Assembly (NCBI RefSeq): GCF_000023585.1
Contig: NC_012914.1
Coordinates: 3,626,001 to 3,690,000, forward strand
Direction: 5' to 3'
Length of the DNA stretch: 64,000 nucleotides
Origin: Paenibacillus sp. JDR-2
GTDB lineage: Bacteria > Bacillota > Bacilli > Paenibacillales > Paenibacillaceae
In this document: positions 8,688 to 18,587 of the stretch, piece by piece
Layout: every line of letters begins with the position of its first letter
How positions within the stretch are numbered: the stretch's first letter is position 1
Made by a program: the position numbers and the translations under genes
The notes under the pieces: generated by a model
What the model was told of the DNA's origin: nothing
The model's database searches: none
The model's input: only the letters and a program-made list of their open reading frames with translations

Positions 8688-9416
8688 TTGTCGTTTCAAC
8701 GCGTGCCAGGACTAGTCAGCATTGTGGTCACCGTCTACAACAAGCTTCCCTATCTGTCGGATTGCTTGACAAGCCTGCTCAATCAGACCTACACGAACTG
8801 GGAACTTATTCTTGTCGATGATTTGTCTACGGACGGGTCATACGAGTATGCCGTGAATTGGCTTAACAGCAATGAGCCTTTGCTGCGGGAGGGAAAAGGA
8901 ATTTATACGCTTCGACTGCCTCGCAATGCTGGTTACGCCGGCGCAATTACGGCCGGGATGTACTTGGCCAAAGGCGAGTATATCGCCATTCAGGATGCGG
9001 ATGACCTATCCCATCCGGAGAGGCTGGCCAAGCAGGTCCGTTATTTGAACGTTAACCCGCAAATCGATCTGCTAGGCACGAATTACGAGGTATTCGAAGA
9101 TGGCGAAGTAGACAGCCGAAAGCCGGTATATTGGCTTAAATACGGGGATCAGATCGGGAAAGTCTATGCAAAAGGCGGTCATTGCATCTGCCACGGGACG
9201 GCCATGTTCCGGGGGGCGGTATTTGACCGCATCGGCGGACATACAAGACGTATCGAGGGAGCCGAAGATTACGAATTTATAGCAAAGGTGATCAAACCGG
9301 GAGCAAGGAACGTGGACAATTTGCGGGAGGCGTTGTATTACTACCGCAAGCATCAGAAGCAGCGTTCACGCGAGTTTTTTGGCAAATCGCAGAAGGAGCA
9401 GGGTCATGACACGTAA
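8688..9416 (+). CDS. Glycosyltransferase family 2
   Basis: 242 aa from TTG at 8688, chosen because AAGGGGAGG ends 8 nt before it; the GTG at 8679 is inside that site. GT-A fold signs: SIVVTVYN at the N-terminus, LILVDDLSTDGS, and the DXD-type metal site IQDADD at about residue 105. It should move a nucleotide-activated sugar onto a surface polymer or protein. No membrane segment is visible. The stop lies 11 nt inside the next glycosyltransferase gene. Confidence 0.9.
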   Translation: MSFQRVPGLVSIVVTVYNKLPYLSDCLTSLLNQTYTNWELILVDDLSTDGSYEYAVNWLNSNEPLLREGKGIYTLRLPRNAGYAGAITAGMYLAKGEYIAIQDADDLSHPERLAKQVRYLNVNPQIDLLGTNYEVFEDGEVDSRKPVYWLKYGDQIGKVYAKGGHCICHGTAMFRGAVFDRIGGHTRRIEGAEDYEFIAKVIKPGARNVDNLREALYYYRKHQKQRSREFFGKSQKEQGHDT

Positions 9417-10539
9417 TCGGATCCGGCTGCTGATGGTGATGGACAGCTTGGCCGTCGGCGGTACGGAAACGTACGTGCTGAGCCTAGTGAAAGCTTTCCC
9501 CGCGCTTGGCGTCATGCCCGTGTATGCTGGCGGAACCGGCGTCATGTATGAAGCTTTTGCCCGTGCCGGGTGTCCGATTCACCGCGTGGATCTGACGGCT
9601 GAGCAGCTGATGGACCCGGAACACCAGAAGCAGGCGGAATCCGCGCTTACGCAAATTATGAGAAACCGTCGGATAGATCTCGTGCACATTCACCAAACGC
9701 CATCCGGCTTGTATGCAGCGAAAGCTGCAAGAAAGCTGGGAATCCCGGTTGTATTTACCGTACATGGCGCTTACTATCCGACTGAACAGCTTCAATTGCT
9801 GAAGGATGACGGATGTACTTTCATCAGCGTTAGTCCTCCCATACGGGGTTATTTGGACTATCTGGGTTTTCCGTCTTATCTGATTGCCAACGGTATAGAT
9901 TTCAAGCAATATCGTCCCGCATCTTCTGCAGCCTTACGCGCCAGTCTTCACATACCGGAAGGAGATAAGGTCGTGGTCTACGCTTCCCGCCTGGCCTGGG
10001 ACAAGGCGGCGGTTTGCGCCATGCTTGTGCGAGCGGCACGTACCATTCGCCTTCATGAAATGACGCCTCTCCACCTGGTGATCGCAGGCTCTGGCAATCA
10101 GGCCGCTGCTATCGCCGAACTGGCAGAGACCGTAAACCACGAGTGCAACGCGCATTTCGTCCATCTGGTTGGCAATCAGATGCAAATGGGCGACTATTAT
10201 AATCTCGGTGATCTGGTTGTCGGGACGGGACGAGTTGCGCTGGAAGCCATGGCATGCGGTAAACCCGTGCTGGCTATTGGCAATCATGGATATTTCGGCC
10301 TTGTGGACCAGCCTGTATATGACGAGGCATGGCTGTATTATTTTGGTGACCATAATTCCAAGGAGCGTCCAACCGAGCAGTTGATCGGAGAAGCAATCAG
10401 CGGAGCGCTCTTATCGACAATCAATCTAGATGAAGTAGGTCAACGGGGACAAGAGTGGGCGCGGGCGAATTTTGACATTCAGGGCAAAGCGCTTCAGATG
10501 AAGCAGCTGTACGTCTCTTTGCTGGCGAAAACCCGATAG
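9406..10539 (+). CDS. Glycosyltransferase family 4-like (GT-B)
   Basis: 377 aa. The ATG at 9406 has AAGGAG 7 nt upstream and overlaps the previous gene by 11 nt. The N-terminal acceptor domain begins LLMVMDSLAVGGTETYV, the hallmark glycine loop of GT4 enzymes. The C-terminal donor domain has the VALEAMACGKPVLA region with the usual E-x-x-x-x-G nucleotide-sugar site. It would act in the cytoplasm on the same glycan as its neighbours. Confidence 0.9.
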   Translation: MTRNRIRLLMVMDSLAVGGTETYVLSLVKAFPALGVMPVYAGGTGVMYEAFARAGCPIHRVDLTAEQLMDPEHQKQAESALTQIMRNRRIDLVHIHQTPSGLYAAKAARKLGIPVVFTVHGAYYPTEQLQLLKDDGCTFISVSPPIRGYLDYLGFPSYLIANGIDFKQYRPASSAALRASLHIPEGDKVVVYASRLAWDKAAVCAMLVRAARTIRLHEMTPLHLVIAGSGNQAAAIAELAETVNHECNAHFVHLVGNQMQMGDYYNLGDLVVGTGRVALEAMACGKPVLAIGNHGYFGLVDQPVYDEAWLYYFGDHNSKERPTEQLIGEAISGALLSTINLDEVGQRGQEWARANFDIQGKALQMKQLYVSLLAKTR

Positions 10540-10559
10540 GAATGGAGTGATAGTAACGA

Positions 10560-11630
10560 ATGCGAAAGGTATTGTATTTAGGATGGATCGGCTTTAACAA
10601 CCTCGGGGATGAGTGGATGTGGGAGATGTTTAAAACCTTGGCGGATACCCACCTGAAAGAGGGGGAATATCAAGTTATTCCTTCGCTTCCGACCGTAGAA
10701 TGGAAGAAGGTAAGCCAGTACGATACGATCGTTCTTGGCGGAGGATCACTAATCGTACCCGGGTATGTCGAACTGGTGCATGAGGCGTTAGAGCTTGGAA
10801 AGACCATTGTCATCTGGGGCAGCGGCCATGACCGTCTGCATAAATGGGTCCCGACAATAGACGGGCGACCAAAGCCGGAGGCTGCCGTAGAAAGCATGAC
10901 ATATCGCCAAAAGCTTAAGGAGATTTTGGAGCATAGTGTCTACTGCGGCGTACGAGGTCCTTGGACACGGGATTATATTGAAGCGCTTGGCGCTTTGCCG
11001 AAGCATATGGAAATCAGCGGCGATTCCGCCCTGTTGATGAATTCGCTGAATCCCACAGCGACGGATCAACCATCCGGAGGCCTGCAAGGGGACAATCGCA
11101 CGATTGGGATCAACTGGGGAACCTCATATAACCGGATTTACGGGGGCAGCGAGGAAAAGGCAGAGGATCAGCTGGCGGAGACGGGCCGCTCGCTTCTTGC
11201 TCACGGATACAAGCTCCATCTGTATTCCGTCTGGGGACCGGACGAAAAGGCGCTTGCAAGCCTATACCGCAAGCTTGGCCAAGACCGCGTTACGTTTGAT
11301 CCTAAAGTATATTCGGCTGCGGAATATGTACAGCTGCTGTCGGGATTCAAAGCTACGATCAACCTTAAGCTTCATGCCAATCTATTATCTGCGGCTGCGA
11401 ACGTTCCCTTTGTATGTATTGGCTACCGGTTCAAAAGTTTCGATCTGATGAACGGTCTGGACTTGGCCGATTGGATCGTTGCTTCGGATGACCGGCAATT
11501 GGCGGAAAAGCTGACGCAGAAAGTTCAAGCCGCCGCGGCTTGGCGGGAAGGGTATATCAGCAAGCTGGCAGAGGGGCGCCAAGCTGCTTATCAATCGCTC
11601 GTTAAGCCGTTTCGGGAGAAGTTATTCTAA
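10560..11630 (+). CDS. Polysaccharide pyruvyl transferase family protein
   Basis: 356 aa. The N-terminus (GWIGFNNLGDEWMW) and LGGGSLIVPGY match the GGGS-type loops of the polysaccharide pyruvyl transferase family (CsaB-like), as do the VRGPWTRDYIEALG and KLHANLLSAAANVPFV blocks; the last carries the conserved KxH-type motif. CsaB proteins put ketal pyruvate on cell-wall polymers that anchor SLH domains, and related members act on spore or exopolysaccharides. Here the gene ends a five-gene run with two glycosyltransferases, so pyruvylation of their product is the simplest reading. Stop is followed by a terminator. Confidence 0.85.
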   Translation: MRKVLYLGWIGFNNLGDEWMWEMFKTLADTHLKEGEYQVIPSLPTVEWKKVSQYDTIVLGGGSLIVPGYVELVHEALELGKTIVIWGSGHDRLHKWVPTIDGRPKPEAAVESMTYRQKLKEILEHSVYCGVRGPWTRDYIEALGALPKHMEISGDSALLMNSLNPTATDQPSGGLQGDNRTIGINWGTSYNRIYGGSEEKAEDQLAETGRSLLAHGYKLHLYSVWGPDEKALASLYRKLGQDRVTFDPKVYSAAEYVQLLSGFKATINLKLHANLLSAAANVPFVCIGYRFKSFDLMNGLDLADWIVASDDRQLAEKLTQKVQAAAAWREGYISKLAEGRQAAYQSLVKPFREKLF

Positions 11631-11642
11631 TGTTCCATCATA

Positions 11643-11676
11643 AGAGATTGTCCGCGATTGAGGGCAGTCTCTTTTT
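11643..11676 (+). terminator. Terminator of the glycan cluster
   Basis: AGAGATTGTC (11643-11652) pairs with GGCAGTCTCT (11663-11672) using two G-U pairs, followed by a T run. Confidence 0.75.
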
Positions 11677-11770
11677 GCTGGTGCAACAAAGCGGCAATAC
11701 TAGCGTCTATATAGTGTTTTCAAGGATCGGAATCGAATGTTGCCAAAGAATATAAAACTTTTAGATGAAG

Positions 11771-11799
11771 TTAACAAGGATTTCGAGCTTTCGTATAGT
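11771..11799 (+). promoter_or_regulatory. Putative sigma-A promoter of the first orphan kinase
   Basis: TTAACA (11771-11776), 17-nt spacer, TATAGT (11794-11799), 75 nt before the TTG start. Confidence 0.5.
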
Positions 11800-11873
11800 A
11801 TTCATTTACGCAGTAGGATTATTTGGTAAAAAGAAAGGCGTTTAGCAAGTCTACGAGGCGTAGGTGATCACTT

Positions 11874-13523
11874 TTGTTTCTTATTGATTATATTGTGAAT
11901 CTATCGATCTTTTCGCTGTTGGTTAGCGTACCTTTCGTATTCCGTTCATTTATAAGTATCAAGCCGCTGAAGCATCCGCTTTGGGGTGGCCTCTATGCGG
12001 GAGTTGTTTCAGTCATTCTCGTTTTATTAGCCGTGAAGCAGCAAGGATATGTCTACGATATCCGATATTCTCCCGTCATTTTGATGTTTGCCTATCTCGG
12101 CCCCATTCCGGGCTTAATCACCGGGTTATTCGCGTTATCCGTCCGTTTGCTCTCAGGCGGCAATTGGATGCCCGCCATCGAAGGCTGGGCCTTCATTATG
12201 ATGGCTTTTTCTATCCTGCACATTTACCTTTCCCGCCGGCAGCTTGCGCCATTTAAGAAAAGCATCGTCTTTTCAGGCGCCTATGTTGCGTTATACGCAT
12301 GCGTGGTATTTACCTTCCGGATTCTGGTGAACGAACCGCTCTTTCATCTACAATATGTCTGTTTTGTTATATTGGGGGTTTTGTTAGGGGGGCTGTTGAT
12401 TGAATCCCATGAACGTTTGCGCCGCACCATCGCCGAACGCAACGAAATGGAATTGTCGCTTCACGAAAGCGAATATCAATACCGGTTAATTGCGGAAAAT
12501 ACGTCCGACCTCATCGTTGTTATGGATCCCGATCATTCGATCCGGTATTTCTCGCCATCCCATGCTTTCGTGCTTGGTTATTCTAGTCTGGCACTAAACC
12601 GCGCGGAGTTGGACCGGATCATAAATCCGGATGATACGAAGATGTTTAACCAGACCATAACGAAAATAATGAATCAAAAAAAAGCGCTCTCCATGGAGAT
12701 TCGGTTCCGGCATCTGGACGGCCGATCGATACCGTTTGATTCGTTATGCAAACCGGTTGAGGGCAAGGATGGCCGGATTGAGCATATCGTCATCATCAGC
12801 CGTGATATCTCCGAACGCAAAAAAGCAGAAGAGTTTCTATTGCAATCCGAGAAGCTCTCGATTGTTGGTGAATTGGCGGCAGGCGTTGCCCATGAAATTC
12901 GAAATCCGCTGACTACGCTCAAAGGATTCCTCCAATTATATAAAATAGAGAACCCAACTATGAAATACGGCGATTTGCTCCGGGACGAACTGGAACGCAT
13001 CGAAATCATTACAAGCGAACTTCTCACCATGGCCAAGCCCCAAGCTGCGATGTATGTCGTCGTGAATGTGAAGGACGTCATCGAGCAAACACTTGAATTT
13101 CTGACGCCGCAGACGCTCTTAAACAATATTGAATTCATTCGCGAGTACGAAGGAGATTATTTCCCGGTTACTTGCGCCAAACATCAATTAAAGCAGGTGT
13201 TTCTCAATCTTTTGAAAAACGCGATCGAATCCATGTCTAACGGAGGGGAAATTCATATCAGCATTCAATTGGATGCGGCAGGAGAATGTCTAATTTTCAT
13301 TCAAGATCAAGGCTGCGGCATTCCGGAAGAGCATCTTCACCGTTTGGGACAGCCCTTCTACAGCTTGAAAGAGAAGGGAACGGGACTAGGACTCATGATC
13401 AGTCACAAAATTATTAAGCAATATCACGGCCGTATCGTTTACGACAGCAAGGTTGATATAGGTACGCGGATTGAAATCAGACTGCCGGTCCATGACAATT
13501 CGAAAGAACGTACAGGCGAATAA
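11874..13523 (+). CDS. Orphan sensor histidine kinase, 5TM receptor + PAS (sporulation-kinase type)
   Basis: 549 aa from a TTG with AGGTGATC upstream. Five to six membrane segments fill residues 1-170, like the 5TM LytS/KinB-type receptor. A PAS domain follows (about 195-320), then HisKA with phospho-acceptor His340 in VAHEIRNPLTTLKGF and a HATPase domain with N, G1 (DQGCGIP) and G2 (GTGLGL) boxes. No response regulator is adjacent. Kinases of this form feed the Spo0F/Spo0A phosphorelay in Bacilli, so a sporulation or lifestyle role is likely but not proven. Two relatives lie at 39843 and 44327. Confidence 0.88.
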   Translation: MFLIDYIVNLSIFSLLVSVPFVFRSFISIKPLKHPLWGGLYAGVVSVILVLLAVKQQGYVYDIRYSPVILMFAYLGPIPGLITGLFALSVRLLSGGNWMPAIEGWAFIMMAFSILHIYLSRRQLAPFKKSIVFSGAYVALYACVVFTFRILVNEPLFHLQYVCFVILGVLLGGLLIESHERLRRTIAERNEMELSLHESEYQYRLIAENTSDLIVVMDPDHSIRYFSPSHAFVLGYSSLALNRAELDRIINPDDTKMFNQTITKIMNQKKALSMEIRFRHLDGRSIPFDSLCKPVEGKDGRIEHIVIISRDISERKKAEEFLLQSEKLSIVGELAAGVAHEIRNPLTTLKGFLQLYKIENPTMKYGDLLRDELERIEIITSELLTMAKPQAAMYVVVNVKDVIEQTLEFLTPQTLLNNIEFIREYEGDYFPVTCAKHQLKQVFLNLLKNAIESMSNGGEIHISIQLDAAGECLIFIQDQGCGIPEEHLHRLGQPFYSLKEKGTGLGLMISHKIIKQYHGRIVYDSKVDIGTRIEIRLPVHDNSKERTGE

Positions 13524-13548
13524 GCAACAAGAGAGATGAGGTTTAGTT

Positions 13549-14241
13549 ATGATATTGGAAGTCATTGCAACCTGCATGGACGATGCCCTGACGGCGGAAG
13601 CGAATGGAGCGGACCGTCTTGAGCTGATAACAGCCATTACGGAAGGAGGCTTAACGCCTGGAATCGGACTGGTGGAGCAGGTGGTACAAGCTGTCCGGAT
13701 ACCTGTTTTTGTAATGGTGCGTCCGCATAGCCGTTCCTTTGTATACGCGGAGCATGATATCGATACGATGGCTCTGGAAATCAAAGCGATTGTAAAAGCC
13801 GGAGCGGCAGGACTAGTGCTGGGCGCTTTAACGCCTGAGGGAAAAATCGACGAGCAGGCGCTTAATCGGCTACTGCCTTTAACCGGTGGGTTGCAAGTAA
13901 CCTTTCACCGCGCGTTTGATGAGCTGGCAGATCAGCATGAAGGACTTCAAACGCTGATGAAGTATCCGCAAATAACACGAGTCTTAACTTCTGCAGGGCG
14001 TCGTCCGGCGATTGAGTCCGTGAAGGAGATGGCTGATCTTGTCGCGGCTGCCGGGGAAAGCAATCTCACGATTTTGGCGGGAAGCGGTCTTTCTACGGAA
14101 GGCATTGCAGAATTTATTGCTAAGACCGGAGTAGGGGAAGTGCATTTTGGTTCAGCTGTCCGTTACAATAAATCCAACCTGTCGCCGATTAAGGCTTCCA
14201 CGCTTCGGCTGCTGGCCGACAACGTACATCAGGTTAGATGA
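13549..14241 (+). CDS. cutC: CutC family protein
   Basis: 230 aa, a full-length TIM-barrel CutC. It begins LEVIATCMDDALTAEANGADRLEL, as the family does, and carries MVRPHSRSFVY and VTFHRAFD. CutC has been linked to copper handling in bacteria, but its biochemical activity is unsettled. It stands alone with a terminator behind it, 25 nt after the kinase gene, so it may be co-transcribed with it. The ATG at 13549 is preceded by GATGAGG. Confidence 0.9.
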   Translation: MILEVIATCMDDALTAEANGADRLELITAITEGGLTPGIGLVEQVVQAVRIPVFVMVRPHSRSFVYAEHDIDTMALEIKAIVKAGAAGLVLGALTPEGKIDEQALNRLLPLTGGLQVTFHRAFDELADQHEGLQTLMKYPQITRVLTSAGRRPAIESVKEMADLVAAAGESNLTILAGSGLSTEGIAEFIAKTGVGEVHFGSAVRYNKSNLSPIKASTLRLLADNVHQVR

Positions 14242-14262
14242 AGATAAATAAATATGAACAAC

Positions 14263-14299
14263 AAAAAAGAACCTGGGCAAATGGCTCAGGTTCTTTTTA
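14263..14299 (+). terminator. Terminator after cutC
   Basis: AAAAAGAACCTGGGC and GCTCAGGTTCTTTTT form a long stem with a short loop and flanking A/T runs. Confidence 0.85.
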
Positions 14300-14373
14300 T
14301 TGCGCTTAAATAAACACGATGCTATAATCGGTTTACGACTGATTTTAAGTAAAAAGTCATAAGTATCTTATCT

Positions 14374-14388
14374 TACAATTTAATTGTA
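14374..14388. promoter_or_regulatory. 15-bp palindrome upstream of the rph-like gene (putative operator)
   Basis: TACAATTTAATTGTA is a perfect palindrome around one central base, 61 nt before the ATG. The region is AT-rich and holds a second dyad ATCAA-N5-TTGAT at about 14419-14433. This looks like a repressor site (MarR or GntR size); the regulator is not identified. Confidence 0.45.
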
Positions 14389-14446
14389 GCATGCCGATTT
14401 AAATCTTGTCAAATGTTTTATCAAATTAATTGATCGGGAGAGATGA

Positions 14447-17062
<2,616 letters not shown>

Positions 17063-17135
17063 CGGTTGAACTGCATAAATCTGATCGGAAGTACACATTC
17101 TAGATTTAGCTTTTGCAGAAAGGATGAGCCTGGAA

Positions 17136-17318
17136 ATGTCCAACAACAATAACTACAACCATAACCAGCATGATCATACCGACAATAATGATCAGCGGCA
17201 AAATAGCGTTCACGGCGGCGAGAACCGCAATGGACGTCTAAGCCAAATTAAAAATAGCAATCCGGATGGCGAAGAAGTGCAAAATGAGTTCTTGAGCGAA
17301 AAAGAAAAAGAATTATAA
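17136..17318 (+). CDS. Small Asn/His-rich acidic protein, unknown function
   Basis: 60 aa from ATG 17136. The ATG at 17124 abuts the AAAGG ribosome site and is less likely. The first 30 residues are rich in Asn, His, Asp and Gln; the tail is Glu/Lys-rich. No membrane segment or known domain is visible; it looks disordered and hydrophilic. It lies 73 nt after the rph-like gene with its own ribosome site and a strong terminator behind it. I do not recognise the family. Confidence 0.6.
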   Translation: MSNNNNYNHNQHDHTDNNDQRQNSVHGGENRNGRLSQIKNSNPDGEEVQNEFLSEKEKEL

Positions 17319-17339
17319 GCATTGAGAAACATAACAGGG

Positions 17340-17370
17340 AACAGCAGCTGCCGATCGGCTGCTGTTTTTT
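17340..17370 (+). terminator. Terminator
   Basis: AACAGCAGC (17340-17348) pairs with GCTGCTGTT (17358-17366), followed by a T run. Confidence 0.85.
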
Positions 17371-17434
17371 ATTGCAGGAGGGTTCGTTTCTGCCCTTGCA
17401 GGAACGAGAAAAATAATCCATTTTACTTGAGATC

Positions 17435-17484
17435 TTGCATCAAGAACATATGTTTGGTATATAATAAATAAGAACAAATGTTCT
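17435..17484 (+). promoter_or_regulatory. SOS promoter with two LexA boxes
   Basis: AGAACATATGTTTG (17443-17456) and AGAACAAATGTTCT (17471-17484) both match the Bacillus LexA/DinR box (CGAAC-N4-GTTCG core GAAC-N4-GTTY). A TATAAT -10 lies between them at 17460-17465, and TTGCAT at 17435 is a possible -35 with a long 19-nt spacer. Repression by LexA and induction by DNA damage follow from known biology. Confidence 0.8.
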
Positions 17485-17501
17485 TGAAGAGGTGAAAGCG
17501 T

Positions 17502-17699
17502 ATGGAGAGGTTTATCGGCAAAGTGGTGCAGCTCATTTATATTGATCGAAAGCGCGACGTAAGCATACGCGACGTTCGCGTTATATCCGTTAAAGCCGGT
17601 CGTCTGAAGGCGTATTGTTTCCAGGCGCAAGCCATTCGTATTTTTAATCTCGATGGAATCGTTGATGTTGAAATCGCGCGAAAGAAAGAAGGGGCTTAA
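17502..17699 (+). CDS. Tiny WYL-like protein, SOS-controlled
   Basis: 65 aa. ATG 17502 follows AGAGGTGAAAG. The segment RVISVKAGRLKAYCFQAQAI then RIFNLDGIVDVEI has the strand pattern of a WYL domain (basic residues, then x-Y-x, then R-x-F-x-L-D-x-I), although the W of the WYL triplet is Ala. YolD-like proteins, which accompany SOS polymerases in Bacillus, have a related shape and are an alternative. WYL domains in other regulators sense nucleic acids. It is directly preceded by two LexA boxes and followed at 4 nt by a winged-helix gene. Confidence 0.65.
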   Translation: MERFIGKVVQLIYIDRKRDVSIRDVRVISVKAGRLKAYCFQAQAIRIFNLDGIVDVEIARKKEGA

Positions 17700-17703
17700 C
17701 CTG

Positions 17704-17919
17704 TTGAACGATACGGAGCGGAAGCTGCTCAGGATTCTTTATAATCGATATGGCCATCAGAACACGCGCATTGCTATTCCTGAATTAGCGCGTTTCGCTC
17801 AAAGGGAAGTTGGCCAAATCCGAAAGGCGCTTGAGAAATTGCGCGAGGAGCGCTTCATCGAATGGGAAGATGCGATGGATTACGTAAGGGTTATTCCCGG
17901 ATGGCTGCAAGCGCGTTAA
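17704..17919 (+). CDS. Tiny winged-helix-like DNA-binding protein
   Basis: 71 aa from TTG 17704, which follows AAGAAGGGG at acceptable spacing; the frame is open further upstream but inside the previous gene. The content fits a lone winged helix: ERKLLRILYNRYG helix, IPELARFAQREVGQIRKALEKLREE as helix 2 and recognition helix, then FIEWEDAMDYVRVIPGW as the wing. It is co-transcribed with the WYL-like gene under LexA control. Together the two resemble a conventional HTH-WYL regulator cut into two polypeptides in reverse order. Target unknown. Confidence 0.65.
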   Translation: MNDTERKLLRILYNRYGHQNTRIAIPELARFAQREVGQIRKALEKLREERFIEWEDAMDYVRVIPGWLQAR

Positions 17920-17924
17920 ATTTA

Positions 17925-17957
17925 AACAGCCCGCTTCATTCAGAAGCGGGCTGTTGT
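17925..17957. terminator. Bidirectional terminator
   Basis: AACAGCCCGCTTC (17925-17937) pairs perfectly with GAAGCGGGCTGTT (17943-17955), loop of 5. It separates the convergent winged-helix gene and dps. Confidence 0.85.
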
Positions 17958-17976
17958 TCATATTTAGGGAAACGTC

Positions 17977-18429
17977 TTATTTGCCGTTAAACGCGCTAAG
18001 CATCCAAACATGCTTTTCGAGCTTGGTATGGATGGCAAGCAGCATGTCCGCCGTTGTTTCGTCGCCGGCTTCCTCTGCGTCTTCCATTCCTTCCTTAAGC
18101 TCATCTATCACTAACGAGAAATCTTTAATTAGCTGGTCAACCATTTGTTCGGCTGTTTCCTTGCCGCTGGCTTCCTTGACGGTGGACTCTTTCAGATGGT
18201 CGCTCATTGTGGCGATCGGCTGGCCTTTTACCGCGAGCAAGCGTTCCGCGATTTCGTCGACATGCAGCGCCGCTTCTTCATAAAGCTCCTGAAACTTAAC
18301 GTGAAGCGTAAAGAACTGCGAGCCTTTGACATACCAGTGATAGTTGTGAAGCTTCGTATAGAGAACACTCCAGTTGGCGATCTGGCGGTTCAAGTGTTGT
18401 TGGACGGTTTTGGTTGTTTTGGTAGTCAT
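17977..18429 (-). CDS. dps: Dps-family ferritin-like DNA protection protein
   Basis: 150 aa. The ferroxidase ligands of the Dps family occupy the same numbers as in Listeria Dps: His31, His43, Asp58 and Glu62. A dodecamer oxidises ferrous iron with hydrogen peroxide, stores it, and shields DNA. The N-terminal tail is basic (MTTKTTK). It stands alone on the minus strand between two SOS-controlled units, with GAGAGGAA before its start. I found no clear PerR or LexA box in its own upstream region. Confidence 0.93.
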   Translation of the reverse strand: MTTKTTKTVQQHLNRQIANWSVLYTKLHNYHWYVKGSQFFTLHVKFQELYEEAALHVDEIAERLLAVKGQPIATMSDHLKESTVKEASGKETAEQMVDQLIKDFSLVIDELKEGMEDAEEAGDETTADMLLAIHTKLEKHVWMLSAFNGK

Positions 18430-18513
18430 AATGCATTCATTCCTCTCGAAATTAATATTGAACTCTGGTTAGTAAATACACAGGAAAACGATCATTGAAA
18501 CAGCATCGCTCTA

Positions 18514-18542
18514 TTTACTCCCGAACATCCGTTTGGTATAGT
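18514..18542 (+). promoter_or_regulatory. SOS promoter with a LexA box in the spacer
   Basis: TTTACT (18514-18519), 17-nt spacer, TATAGT (18537-18542). CGAACATCCGTTTG (18522-18535) fills the spacer and fits the Bacillus LexA box with one deviation. The layout (box, then GGTATA) copies that at 17443. Confidence 0.7.
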
Positions 18543-18587
18543 CGATTCAATAAGGAATCGTGAACGGCGAAGAGCGAGGAGACCGTT

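Noticed and set aside
11874-13523. Classical two-component pair with the neighbouring cutC gene
   Set aside because: CutC is a TIM barrel without receiver residues; the kinase has no adjacent regulator.
17977-18429. LexA or PerR control of dps itself
   Set aside because: No box matching either consensus was found in the minus-strand upstream region; the LexA box at 18522 belongs to the helicase promoter.
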